50,820 bases of DNA from Planctomycetota bacterium (GTDB taxonomy: Bacteria; Planctomycetota; Planctomycetia; Gemmatales; Gemmataceae): NCBI GenBank assembly GCA_021325115.1, contig JAJPHU010000208.1, positions 1-50,820 of the forward strand. The letters are read 5' to 3'. This document shows positions 36,121-44,232 of this stretch, piece after piece (position 1 is the first letter of the stretch; every line of letters begins with the position of its first letter). The position numbers were made by a program, and so were the translations under genes. The notes under the pieces are model-generated. The model saw only the letters and a list, made by a program, of their open reading frames with translations, had not been told where the DNA came from and searched no databases.

Positions 36121-37722
36121 ATGGACCAATTGCATCACGAGTGTGGCATCGCTGCCTTGTATCACTTGCCCGGTTTGCAAGCTTCGCCGTTGGCCCCACT
36201 CGCGGGAGCGGAACAAGTCTCGCGGCTTATGCCGCGCTTACTCCTGGATCTGCAAAACCGCGGCCAGCTGGCCGCCGGCTTTTCAACTTTCAATCCACGC
36301 CGCGAAAAATTACTCGACACCTACAAGCAGATCGGCACCGTGATCGAAGCGTTCCGCCTCAATCACCAGGCCAAGGCCGAGAGTATCATGCGTGAGCACG
36401 CCGGCCGGGCCGCCATCGGCCATGTACGTTATGCCACCTGCGGCGCTTCCGATCGCAATTACGCCCAGCCGTTCGAGCGGCATCACGGCTGCAAATGGAA
36501 GTGGTTCGCCTTCGCCTTCAACGGCCAACTCGCCAACTTCGCCGAGCTGCGCGATCAGCTCCTCACCCAGACCGATTACCACCTCACCCGCAACATCGAC
36601 ACCGAAATCATTATGCATTATCTCAGCAAAGAGCTGAGTCAGTACGTCGAGGAGCGGCCCAATCTGGTCGAGGTGTTTCGCAGCTTGTGCCGCCAATTCG
36701 ACGGCGCCTACAATCTGGTATTCCTCAACGCGATGGGCGACATGGTCGTGTTGCGCGATCCCAATGGCTTCCGGCCGCTGTGCTACGCCTGGGATGATGA
36801 CGGCCTGTTGTTCGCCGCCGCCAGCGAGAGTGTACCGCTGTTCAACCTTGGCTTCCGAAACATCCGCTCCCTCGAACCGGGCACCATGATCGTTATCCAG
36901 GACGGCGAGGTCCGCCACGAGTGTTTTGCGGAGCCGCGAACGCCATCGCATTGCTTCTTTGAGTGGATCTATTTCGCCAACGTGGCCAGCACGCTCGATG
37001 AGCGCAGCGTTTATCTGACGCGGCGAGCCTTGGGCGAGGAGCTGGCCCGGCAAGAGCGGCAGCGGGACCAGGTGCTACTCGATGGCGATACCATCATCGT
37101 GCCGGTGCCGGACACTGGCAAGGCCGCTGCCGACGCGATGGCTGCGGCTCTGGGCGTACCCTCTGTCGAAGGCTTGATCCGCAATCGCTACATTGGCCGG
37201 ACTTTTATCGAGGGTCAGAATCGGGCCGAACGCGTGCAGCTGAAGTACACGCCGCTGCGTGAGGTACTGGCCGGCAAGCGTGTGCTGCTCATCGAGGATA
37301 CCATCGTCCGTAGTACGACCATGAAAACGCTGCTTCACGATCTCCGTCAGCGCGGCGGCGCCCGCGAGATTCATGTGCGCGTGGCCTGTCCGCCCATCGT
37401 GGCGCCGTGTTTCTACGGTATCGACATGTCCACCATGCGCGAGCTATTCGCCCCGCGTTTCATGAAGGGCAGTCGGCTGACCGAGGCGGAACAGAGAGCC
37501 ATGGCTGCCGAGCTAGGGGCGGATACGCTGTGTTATCTGCCGTTGGAAGCGGTGGCGCGCTGCATCGGTCTGGATGCCAGCCAACTCTGCCGCGGCTGCC
37601 TGACTGGCGAATATCCTACCCAAACGGGCGAGCGTCTCTACCAACTCTCGCTACGCCAACGCAACGGCAGTGCGCAGAGCCGGACCTACGAGATGCCGGC
37701 CATCGCTTCGACGGGTGTGTGA
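36121..37722 (+). CDS. purF: Amidophosphoribosyltransferase (PurF), Bacillus-type with Fe-S cysteines
   Basis: 533 residues from the ATG at 36121. A seven-residue propeptide (MDQLHHE) precedes the catalytic Cys in [10 protein letters not shown]. The glutaminase domain has GHVRYATCG and [10 protein letters not shown]; the phosphoribosyltransferase domain has [14 protein letters not shown], where most PurF have VDDSIVRGTT. Cysteines in [24 protein letters not shown] and [11 protein letters not shown] line up with the 4Fe-4S ligands of the Bacillus-type enzyme. It makes phosphoribosylamine from PRPP and glutamine, the first step of purine synthesis. NRGQLAAGF replaces HRGQESAGI, so a paralog with another substrate cannot be excluded. 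It has its own promoter and ends with a hairpin. Confidence 0.85.
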   Translation: MDQLHHECGIAALYHLPGLQASPLAPLAGAEQVSRLMPRLLLDLQNRGQLAAGFSTFNPRREKLLDTYKQIGTVIEAFRLNHQAKAESIMREHAGRAAIGHVRYATCGASDRNYAQPFERHHGCKWKWFAFAFNGQLANFAELRDQLLTQTDYHLTRNIDTEIIMHYLSKELSQYVEERPNLVEVFRSLCRQFDGAYNLVFLNAMGDMVVLRDPNGFRPLCYAWDDDGLLFAAASESVPLFNLGFRNIRSLEPGTMIVIQDGEVRHECFAEPRTPSHCFFEWIYFANVASTLDERSVYLTRRALGEELARQERQRDQVLLDGDTIIVPVPDTGKAAADAMAAALGVPSVEGLIRNRYIGRTFIEGQNRAERVQLKYTPLREVLAGKRVLLIEDTIVRSTTMKTLLHDLRQRGGAREIHVRVACPPIVAPCFYGIDMSTMRELFAPRFMKGSRLTEAEQRAMAAELGADTLCYLPLEAVARCIGLDASQLCRGCLTGEYPTQTGERLYQLSLRQRNGSAQSRTYEMPAIASTGV

Positions 37723-37752
37723 GATTTATCGTTTCGTGCGAAACGATAAATC
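37723..37752. terminator. Perfect hairpin after purF
   Basis: GATTTATCGTTTCG (37723-37736) pairs exactly with 37739-37752 around a 2-base loop, overlapping the end of the stop codon and followed by CAAAATCC, without a T-run. Its core TCGTGCGAAACGAT recurs inside the two-module kinase gene at 45004-45017, so it is a repeat as well as a possible terminator. Confidence 0.6.
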
Positions 37753-37864
37753 AAAATCCTCTCTAGAATCTCATCGCCAACGTCGATATAGACCCCCATC
37801 GGGACAGGGATGTTCTCGTTGCAGGGACATTTGCACCTGTCCCGGAACAGAGGAGGCGCCGCCC

Positions 37865-38500
37865 ATGGATGTGTTCGATTTCGCGGCGTTCCGGGCCACG
37901 CCGCTGACCCGCGAGCCGTTTCCTTTTCTCATCGTTCCCCAGTTTGTCAAGCCGGCCGCGCGGGCGGCGGTCAACGCCGATTATCCGATCATCGACAGCC
38001 CCGGCAGTTTCCCTGTCGCCGAGTTGACCTACGGCCCCGGCTTCCAGAAATTGCTGGATGAGTTGCGCAGCCCCGAATTTCGGGCAGCCTGTGAGGAAAA
38101 GTTCGGCATCGACCTGAAGGGCCGCGCTTCCATGATTACTGTGCGCGGTCGCTGCGGTACACGCGATGGCAACATTCATACCGACGCCGTCACCAAGATC
38201 ATCACGGTCCTCATCTACATGAATCCGACCTGGGAGCAGGCCGGCGGCTGTCTGCGCCTGTTGCGCTCGCCGCACGATATTGAGGATGTCATCGTCGAGA
38301 TCCCGCCGATCGAGGGGACGCTGTTGGCCTTCCGCCGCACCGACAATTCCTGGCACGGCCACAAGTTGTTCGTCGGTCCGCGCCGGGTCATTCAGTTCAA
38401 CTGGGTAACGACGGCAGGCGTGGAGAGGCGCGAGATTTTCCGTCATCGTGTCTCGGCATGGATGAAAAAAACGTTGGGACGGTTTCGCCGCTCGGCCTAG
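37865..38500 (+). CDS. 2OG-Fe(II) oxygenase
   Basis: 211 residues from the ATG at 37865, with GAGGAGG 8 bases upstream; longer upstream frames read through a hairpin. The double-stranded beta-helix motifs are visible: HTD (H105, D107) in GNIHTDAVTK, WHGHKLF (H164 or H166) and the 2-oxoglutarate Arg in PRRVIQFNWV (R174). IYMNPTWEQAGGCLRLLRS is typical of the prolyl-4-hydroxylase-like branch. It would hydroxylate a substrate using oxygen and 2-oxoglutarate. It is 42 bases from a GT9 heptosyltransferase-like gene, so a core sugar is a possible target (inference). Confidence 0.82.
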   Translation: MDVFDFAAFRATPLTREPFPFLIVPQFVKPAARAAVNADYPIIDSPGSFPVAELTYGPGFQKLLDELRSPEFRAACEEKFGIDLKGRASMITVRGRCGTRDGNIHTDAVTKIITVLIYMNPTWEQAGGCLRLLRSPHDIEDVIVEIPPIEGTLLAFRRTDNSWHGHKLFVGPRRVIQFNWVTTAGVERREIFRHRVSAWMKKTLGRFRRSA

Positions 38501-38542
38501 CTTACCAGCCCGCAGCCCCCCCAAGGGAGGGTGAGAGTTTCC

Positions 38543-39709
38543 ATGAAGCCATCGATGCTCCGCCGCCGGCAATTTCAGCGCATTTTGCTTATCAAGCCCT
38601 CGGCGGTGGGCGATGTCATTCACACACTGCCGATCTTGGCCAAGCTGCGCCGTCGCTATCCTGAAGCGCAGATCGATTGGGTGCTGACCCCGGCCATCGC
38701 CGAGCTGATCGGTCATCATCCTGCCCTGTCCAACGTGGTTTTCTTCGACCGCGGCGTCAGTGGAGGCCTTACGGCCCCCGCTCGCCAATGGCGTGATTGG
38801 CTATCCGGTATAGGTAAGATGTTGGCCGACCTGTGGCGGACGCGCTACGACCTGGTCATCGATCTGCACGGCCAATTTCGCTCTGCCATCTTGACGCTGG
38901 CCACACACGCTCCGGTGCGCATCGGTTTCGATCGCCCGCACCTCGGCCCGCGTTCGCCGCTGGATCGTCAACTCGTCCCGAACGCCTACCGCCACGGCTG
39001 GACGGGCGCGCGCGAAGGCGCCTGGTTAGCTTACACGCATCGCATCCCGCTGCCGCGCTCCGACATTCACGCTATCGATCGCTATCTGTGGTTGGTGCCG
39101 ATGCTGGGACTGGACGAAGGGCCAGCCGAATTTCACGTGCCCATCCCCCCCGCTTCGGAAAGCCACATCGAGACTCTGTTAAGCCGTTATGGTCTGCGCC
39201 GTCAATCGTTCGCCGTGGTGGTGCCGGGCACAATTTGGCCGACCAAACACTGGCACATCGAGGGGTTCGCAGCCGTGGCGCGTTATCTGCGTGGCACCGG
39301 CCGCGGCGTCGTGCTGGCCGGTTCAGCGAGCGAGCGCGAACGCTGCCGCGCCGTGGCCAACCTCGCTCCCGGCATCCTGGATTTTTCCGGACAAACAACC
39401 CTGTCGGAACTGGCCGCCCTCATCCGCCACGCCGAACTATGCGTTACCAACGATTCCGGCTCGATGCATCTGACGGTAGCGCTGAATCGTCCGGTGGTCA
39501 GCGTGTTTGGACCGACAGATGAGCTGTGGATCGGCCCTTATGGCCGGCCGGAAGCCGTGGTGCGTGTGCAAAAAGAATGTGCGCCGTGCTATTTCCGACA
39601 ATTAAAGGACTGCCCGCACGACCATGCTTGCATGCGCGACGTGACTCCTGGAATGGTGATCGCGTGTATCGAGCGGGTGCTCAGCGGGGCGCGTCGTATC
39701 AGCGCGTAA
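38543..39709 (+). CDS. Glycosyltransferase family 9, heptosyltransferase I-like
   Basis: 388 residues from the ATG at 38543, with GGGAGG about 12 bases upstream. The GT9 opening RILLIKPSAVGDVIHTLPIL is typical of WaaC. Also seen are YDLVIDLHGQFRSAIL, VVPGTIWPTKHW, VTNDSGSMHLTVAL and VSVFGPTDELWIGPYG. The C-terminal ECAPCYFRQLKDCPHDHACM is the WaaF/WaaC Cys/His block. It should add heptose from ADP-heptose to the lipid A-Kdo acceptor. It is about 45% alike by eye to the GT9 protein at 3972-5021 in motifs. WaaC is likely but the acceptor is not provable. It follows a 2OG oxygenase on the same strand. Confidence 0.82.
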   Translation: MKPSMLRRRQFQRILLIKPSAVGDVIHTLPILAKLRRRYPEAQIDWVLTPAIAELIGHHPALSNVVFFDRGVSGGLTAPARQWRDWLSGIGKMLADLWRTRYDLVIDLHGQFRSAILTLATHAPVRIGFDRPHLGPRSPLDRQLVPNAYRHGWTGAREGAWLAYTHRIPLPRSDIHAIDRYLWLVPMLGLDEGPAEFHVPIPPASESHIETLLSRYGLRRQSFAVVVPGTIWPTKHWHIEGFAAVARYLRGTGRGVVLAGSASERERCRAVANLAPGILDFSGQTTLSELAALIRHAELCVTNDSGSMHLTVALNRPVVSVFGPTDELWIGPYGRPEAVVRVQKECAPCYFRQLKDCPHDHACMRDVTPGMVIACIERVLSGARRISA

Positions 39710-39778
39710 CTCCACTTGGCTGCCGGTCGCAGACATCAGGATGCCAGCGTTACTTCCGGGAACTCGTTTCGGGCGGTC

Positions 39779-39886
39779 TCACCGAGATAATTCACGCTGA
39801 TCCCTTTGCTCCCCCTTCATCCATCGCTCCATAAAACCGAGGACGGCTAAAAGAACCATACTCGCTACCCAGAGATAATAGCCCAT
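39779..39886 (-). CDS. Possible 35-residue membrane peptide
   Basis: From the ATG at 39886: MGYYLWVASMVLLAVLGFME then RWMKGEQRDQRELSR. One TM helix with a charged tail. It follows the kinase gene (40025-40921) on the same strand, in a 315-base gap otherwise without genes. No clear ribosome binding site; not similar to a family I know. Confidence 0.3.
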   Translation of the reverse strand: MGYYLWVASMVLLAVLGFMERWMKGEQRDQRELSR

Positions 39887-39893
39887 CCCGAAT

Positions 39894-40043
39894 TTACTCG
39901 ATTCCCTTGGGAGGCGCCGCTGGAAGACAGAATGCGGTCAATCCAACGACTGTTGCCAGCAGCCCAAGCACTCCTGTCAGGAGCCACCTCGTTGCCACCC
40001 GGAGCGCGGGATCGAGAGAAGTAGTTATACCATCCTCATCCAC
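39894..40043 (-). CDS. Possible 49-residue membrane protein overlapping the kinase end
   Basis: A frame from a GTG at 40043 overlaps the last codons of the kinase gene and has one TM stretch (WLLTGVLGLLATVVGLTAFC). It stops at 39894, 7 bases before the next small frame. A coupled small membrane protein is possible; the weak start and short length make it doubtful. Confidence 0.3.
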   Translation of the reverse strand: MDEDGITTSLDPALRVATRWLLTGVLGLLATVVGLTAFCLPAAPPKGIE

Positions 40044-40921
40044 TTTCGCTTGCGCAGCCGGCGCTCGTGACGGCGCTGATAATTCCACGCCTGAAGCAGA
40101 ATGATGCGCCGCAACCAGCGGATGCTCCGCCGTCGCCGTGACGTGCCGAAGTACAAACGCCAGAACCACAAGCGATCACGCCCATCAACGCCAGCTACAT
40201 CGGAAGAATAAAGGAGTTGAGCGAGATCTTTCATCCGCCACCAGGGCCAGGTCCAGGGGTGGTGTGCCAAGCGGTGCAGATCGATGAGGCGCATGCGATC
40301 GTTCCAGTCATCGGGGAGGCGACCGGTGTCTTCCTCGGCGATGTAGAAGTGGCAGAGGTAGAAATCCTTGTGGAACCAGTGGCGATCGTGCAGACGGTGC
40401 GCCAGCATAACCATGTGGCGAATAAGGCTGCGTTTCCAGCGGCGGAAGGTGGATGGATCGAGTCGTTTCGCGGCGAGGGGAATGGCTTCATGCAAGGCGA
40501 GCATTCCGGTCAGTTCTTCGATAGCGATAAAGCTGTGGAAGCGGCCCCAGGGTCCAATGAATTCGCCGCCGGCCGCTGCCGTCGGCACCGGCAGTCCCGC
40601 CGCATGTGCCCATTCCAAGTGCTGCCATTCCTGCAGGGCCGGCGACCAGTTGCCCTCCGGCCACAGCAGGGCCATCAGGCCGTGCCACCACGGCAGCCGA
40701 TAGTGCCGCTTGAGATAAACGACGAGCTGGCGATTGTTGCTGCCCAGGCTCCAGCGCGCGATGGTGCGGCCCTGTTTGGCGTGAAAGCGATCGATGACAG
40801 CTACCTGCATGATCTGTTTGTCCCAGTCCGGACCGGCGAACTCCGGCCAGTGCGGCTTCTGGCGCAGCCGGCGAATACCGTGAAAAAGGCGCTGCCAGAA
40901 AGTGCCGGTGTCCAACGCCAT
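40025..40921 (-). CDS. Lipopolysaccharide kinase (WaaP/InaA-type), single module
   Basis: 298 residues from the ATG at 40921, with GGGAG 5-6 bases upstream; an upstream in-frame start would overlap the GT87 gene. Key residues: K71 in VVYLKRHYR, the catalytic loop HKDFYLCH (184-191), and the metal Asp in RLIDLHRL (D214). It is closely alike to module 3 of the protein at 1341-3905: shared stretches include DRFHAKQGR, EWQHLEWA, LPVP, EEL.GM..L.EAIPLAA and KDLA.LLYSS. It should phosphorylate a core heptose using ATP. It follows the GT87 gene by 17 bases, so the two are in one operon. A role in core phosphorylation for membrane stability is inferred. Confidence 0.88.
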   Translation of the reverse strand: MALDTGTFWQRLFHGIRRLRQKPHWPEFAGPDWDKQIMQVAVIDRFHAKQGRTIARWSLGSNNRQLVVYLKRHYRLPWWHGLMALLWPEGNWSPALQEWQHLEWAHAAGLPVPTAAAGGEFIGPWGRFHSFIAIEELTGMLALHEAIPLAAKRLDPSTFRRWKRSLIRHMVMLAHRLHDRHWFHKDFYLCHFYIAEEDTGRLPDDWNDRMRLIDLHRLAHHPWTWPWWRMKDLAQLLYSSDVAGVDGRDRLWFWRLYFGTSRRRRSIRWLRRIILLQAWNYQRRHERRLRKRKWMRMV

Positions 40922-40938
40922 CGCTTCTCCCGTTTGTC

Positions 40939-42345
40939 CTAAGCCGCAAGCCGTCCCGGCACTGCCGACGCAGAGATGCTCTCCCGTGTGCGTCTTTGCC
41001 ACAACACAGCAATGCCCGTCAGCCATACCAGCAAGCTGCCATACATTGCCGATCCGCAATCTCGGAAAAGGTTCATCTCCGGCAATTGCGGCAGGAAAGC
41101 GCCGATGCCATTGAGAATCAATACCGTCAACAGCCGCGGACCCAGCGATATCCCCTTGTGTTTTTGCCAGCGATCGGCCACCAGCGCCATCACCAACGGC
41201 AAAAGTAAACTGAAATAATGGAGATGGCAGACGGGACTAATTAACAGCATATTCAGGACAAGCAGGCCGAAGAACAGCACGAGATCGATGCTAGCGCTTA
41301 CGCTTCCGGTTTGTTGGCGCTGCCACCCGAAAACGCCCAGGGTTGTTAGCGTCAGCAGTCCGCCCAGCGCATAGCTGAGACAACGAAGCTCCGGCGATGC
41401 CTTATGGGGGCGCGTGGCCAAATCGTAGTGCAGCGTGTTATGCAACGCCGTCAGGATCGATTGTCCCTCGGTAGCGGTCTGGTTGGTCAACTCCGCAGCG
41501 CGCGAGGCCTCCTCACTCTTGCCCAGCCCCGGCAGCAAGACGGTGCGTGTCATCTCGCGATAGCAATCGACAGTGCGCTTTGGTCCCAGGAACAGCATCG
41601 GAACCAGAAGCAACCCCAACACCAGTCCGACGGCGCAGCCGGCCAGACAACGGCCGTCGCGCCGCCACAACGGCAGCAGCAGCAGATAAGCCGGGATAAT
41701 TTTCACACAAATGGCCATTGCTAGCCACAATCCCGCTCGGAAATGTCTTCTATATAACAAATCCGCCAGGAAACCGGCAAACAGGGCCAACAGCAGCAGA
41801 TTGACCTGACCGCGGCTGAGCGTGTGCCCGATAGGAATGACACAGGCCAAAATCGGTGTCAGACGCAGCGCCCACCAGCCGCGGCTGCCGATCGGCCAAT
41901 TCCACGGCTGGGCGTGACCGGAAGCCGTACAGCCCCCGCTCGCTATTCGTTCCAGCGCCCGTGCTAGCTGATGAACAGCGCAGGCCAAGAAAAATAGGTT
42001 AAGCAGGTAACAGACGGCCACCGACACCGAATAGGGAAGCATGCCAGTGCGATCGGCGCCGGCGGGAGGATCAGCCAGCGGCGCGGCAAGAATGGCCAAC
42101 AGCGGCGGATAGTGATAATGAAAGCCGTTGTCGTCGGTGACGGTGTAGAGATCGGCACCGACGCGGACGGCCCAACCGGCCCGCAGAAATACGTTCAGAT
42201 CGCCCTTGCGCGTGTGCTGAAAAGCCGAGCGATGCTCGACGAGAACGGCAAATAATGCGATGACGACGAAAAAGGCAATGAGAGCAAGCCGTTCGCCGCG
42301 CCGCAGGGACGCGTAGCGCGGATCGGTCGCCGGTGATCCATCCAT
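40939..42345 (-). CDS. Glycosyltransferase family 87-like membrane protein (DUF2029)
   Basis: 468 residues with about ten hydrophobic segments spread evenly. The conserved luminal-loop acid motif is GDLNVFLRAGWAVRVGADLY, followed by DNGFHYHYPPLLAILAAPLA. These mark GT87 polyprenyl-phosphate-dependent mannosyltransferases. It probably adds a sugar from a lipid-linked donor on the periplasmic side of the inner membrane. The ATG at 42345 has AGGAG 11 bases upstream. The kinase gene starts 17 bases after its stop. A repeat of the 27752 family is found inside the gene at 41295-41318, in a loop between helices. Confidence 0.83.
   Translation of the reverse strand: MDGSPATDPRYASLRRGERLALIAFFVVIALFAVLVEHRSAFQHTRKGDLNVFLRAGWAVRVGADLYTVTDDNGFHYHYPPLLAILAAPLADPPAGADRTGMLPYSVSVAVCYLLNLFFLACAVHQLARALERIASGGCTASGHAQPWNWPIGSRGWWALRLTPILACVIPIGHTLSRGQVNLLLLALFAGFLADLLYRRHFRAGLWLAMAICVKIIPAYLLLLPLWRRDGRCLAGCAVGLVLGLLLVPMLFLGPKRTVDCYREMTRTVLLPGLGKSEEASRAAELTNQTATEGQSILTALHNTLHYDLATRPHKASPELRCLSYALGGLLTLTTLGVFGWQRQQTGSVSASIDLVLFFGLLVLNMLLISPVCHLHYFSLLLPLVMALVADRWQKHKGISLGPRLLTVLILNGIGAFLPQLPEMNLFRDCGSAMYGSLLVWLTGIAVLWQRRTRESISASAVPGRLAA
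41295..41318. repeat. Repeat inside the GT87 gene
   Basis: CGCTTACGCTTCCGGTTTGT followed by TGGC matches 22 of 24 bases with 27752-27775 after cassette copy 1. In the protein it encodes a short polar run (QTGSVSAS) between two TM helices. A shorter match (CGCTTACGCTTC) lies at 35963-35974. Confidence 0.5.
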
Positions 42346-42430
42346 GTCGTCGAGGTCTCCTGACCTACAGACCAGTCAGCGGCATTGTGATACTCTCGAA
42401 TCTATCAGCGTGTCAATCCAGACCTGCTTT

Positions 42431-42456
42431 CGTTCCCAAGTTCTGTCTGGGAAACG
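42431..42456. repeat. GTTCCCA-type palindromic repeat, copy D
   Basis: CGTTCCCA pairs with TGGGAAACG around AGTTCTGTC, in the gap between the divergent GT87 and smpB genes. Same family as 5046, 5144 and 29402. No promoter was clear in this 175-base gap. Confidence 0.6.
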
Positions 42457-42520
42457 AGAAGGAGAGAGACGTTTTCTCTCCTTCCGACTTTTGTTAATAT
42501 TGCCGGCAGGAGAATGACTC

Positions 42521-43009
42521 ATGGCGCGCAAGCCCAACAAGAAAGACCAAGACGAAAGCATCAAGATCATCTGCCGCAATCGCCGCGCCTTCCACGAATA
42601 CATCATCGACGATACGTTGGAATGCGGCATTGTGCTGACCGGCACCGAGGTCAAAAGTCTGCGCGAGAGATCATGCAGTCTGGAGGACGCCTACGCCAAG
42701 CTCGAAGATGGCGAAGTGTGGCTGATTGGCAGCGACATCCCGGAATATAGCATGGGCAACCGCATGAACCACACACCCAAGCGTCCACGCAAGCTGCTGA
42801 TGCATCGCCGCGAGATCGCCAAGTTCGCCGGCAAGGCGTCGCAGCGTGGTTTCACCCTGGTGCCGCTGAAGATGTATTTCAAGAAGGGCCGAGCCAAGGT
42901 CGAGCTGGCGGTGGCACGCGGCAAGCAGTTGTACGACAAGCGGCAAGCGGCGAAGAAGGCTGACGCCCAGAAAGAAATTCGCCGGGCCTTGTCGGAACGC
43001 CGACGCTGA
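42521..43009 (+). CDS. smpB: SsrA-binding protein SmpB
   Basis: 162 residues, normal length. SmpB binds tmRNA and brings it to stalled ribosomes in trans-translation. The core is clear: ICRNRRAFHEYIIDDTLECG, VLTGTEVKSLRE, LEDAYAKLEDGEVWLIG, RPRKLLMHRREI, GFTLVPLKMYFKKGRAKVEL and the C-terminal basic tail KQLYDKRQAAKK. The ATG at 42521 has AGGAG 8 bases upstream. It stands between two lipopolysaccharide gene runs; no tmRNA gene was seen in the window. Confidence 0.97.
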   Translation: MARKPNKKDQDESIKIICRNRRAFHEYIIDDTLECGIVLTGTEVKSLRERSCSLEDAYAKLEDGEVWLIGSDIPEYSMGNRMNHTPKRPRKLLMHRREIAKFAGKASQRGFTLVPLKMYFKKGRAKVELAVARGKQLYDKRQAAKKADAQKEIRRALSERRR

Positions 43010-43018
43010 AGACTAAAA

Positions 43019-43152
43019 CCCAAGGAACGCCAAGGCGCCAGGGACACCAATAAGAAGAGAAAGAAACGACACGGGACGGTTGAGGTCCGCTGATTGTCGC
43101 TTGTTTACTATTCTTCTCTCTTTTTCTCTTGGCGTTCTTGGCGCCTTGGCGA
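43019..43152. repeat. Long inverted repeat upstream of GT4
   Basis: CGCCAAGGCGCCA (43028-43040) pairs exactly with 43139-43151. Between them, AATAAGAAGAGAAAGAA and TTCTTCTCTCTTTTTCTCTT largely pair too, giving a hairpin about 130 bases long. The CTTGGCGTTCTTGGCGCC arm is a typical dispersed bacterial repeat. It fills the gap between smpB and the GT4 gene. Confidence 0.7.
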
Positions 43153-43207
43153 TCCCTTTGCCAGGGATCTCCAAGCGCAATAATCTGTCGTGGGTCAGGG
43201 AGGCCCC

Positions 43208-44227
43208 ATGCACTGGATCGGCCTGGTCGATCATCCTGAACACGTCTGCTGTCGCTATCGTCTGATGGCGTTTCGCCCTTTTCTGGAGCAAGCGGGCCAC
43301 ACGCTAGAGCTGCTGACAATCCCTTGTCACTGGTGGTCGCGGCTCGGTTTGTTTCGTCATCTGCGTGGGGCCAATGTGATTGTGCAACGCCGCTTGCTGG
43401 CCGGTTGGCAGCGCACTCTGTTACGCCGAGCAGCGCGGCGGCTGCTGTTCGATTTCGACGATGCGGTGTTTCTGCGCGATTCCTACGCGGTGCGGGGGTT
43501 GCACGATCGCCGTCGGTTACGTCGTTTCGTCGGCATGGTTCGCTGTGCTGACGCCGTCATCGCCGGCAATTCTTTCCTCGCTGAACAGGCAGCGCGCTGG
43601 ACGAAGGAACACTCGATCCAGGTCATTCCTACCTGTGTTGATCCGCAGCGCTATCCCTTGGCCGCCGAACAGGATTGCGTCCACGCTCCGAGAGAAGGCA
43701 CCGAATTAGTCTGGGTCGGATCATCAAGCACGTTGCGGGGCTTGCAAACAATCGCACCGCTTCTGGAAGAAATTGGCCGAAGCGTACCAGGTGTGCGTTT
43801 GAAACTTTTATGCGACCGCTTTTTGACTCTGCGTCACTTGCCCGTGGTGCCGGTGCCGTGGTCGGAGGCGAACGAGGCTGCGGAGCTTGCCTGTGCCGAC
43901 ATCGGCATCAGCTGGCTGCCCGATGACGCATGGAGTCGCGGCAAATGCGGCTTGAAGGTGCTGCAATACCTGGCCGCCGGGCTGCCAGTGATCGCCAATC
44001 CGGTGGGTGTGCAGATTGAGATGGTGCGTCACGGCGAGACGGGCTTTCTGGCCCGGACGCCGGCACAGTGGATTGAAGCAGTACAGCGGCTGGCGGACGA
44101 TGCCGAGCTACGGCGGCGCATGGGGCGCGCCGGCCGGCACCTGGTCGAAGAGCGCTATAGCATCACCGTGGGAGCAGCCCGCTGGATACACTTGTTGGGA
44201 CGCTTACAGGAGTCATTGGCAGCTTAG
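43208..44227 (+). CDS. Glycosyltransferase family 4
   Basis: 339 residues from the ATG at 43208, with GGGAGG 4 bases upstream. N-terminal HPEHVCCRYRLMAFRPFLEQ, then RRLLFDFDDAVFLRD, a pattern of GT4 enzymes acting on the envelope. The donor site is LKVLQYLAAGLPVIANPVGV followed by EMVRHGETGFLA. A short family member (usual 350-400). It is 5 bases upstream of the two-module kinase gene, so both are probably translated together and act on one glycolipid. The sugar donor is unknown. Confidence 0.85.
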   Translation: MHWIGLVDHPEHVCCRYRLMAFRPFLEQAGHTLELLTIPCHWWSRLGLFRHLRGANVIVQRRLLAGWQRTLLRRAARRLLFDFDDAVFLRDSYAVRGLHDRRRLRRFVGMVRCADAVIAGNSFLAEQAARWTKEHSIQVIPTCVDPQRYPLAAEQDCVHAPREGTELVWVGSSSTLRGLQTIAPLLEEIGRSVPGVRLKLLCDRFLTLRHLPVVPVPWSEANEAAELACADIGISWLPDDAWSRGKCGLKVLQYLAAGLPVIANPVGVQIEMVRHGETGFLARTPAQWIEAVQRLADDAELRRRMGRAGRHLVEERYSITVGAARWIHLLGRLQESLAA

Positions 44228-44232
44228 CGGAA

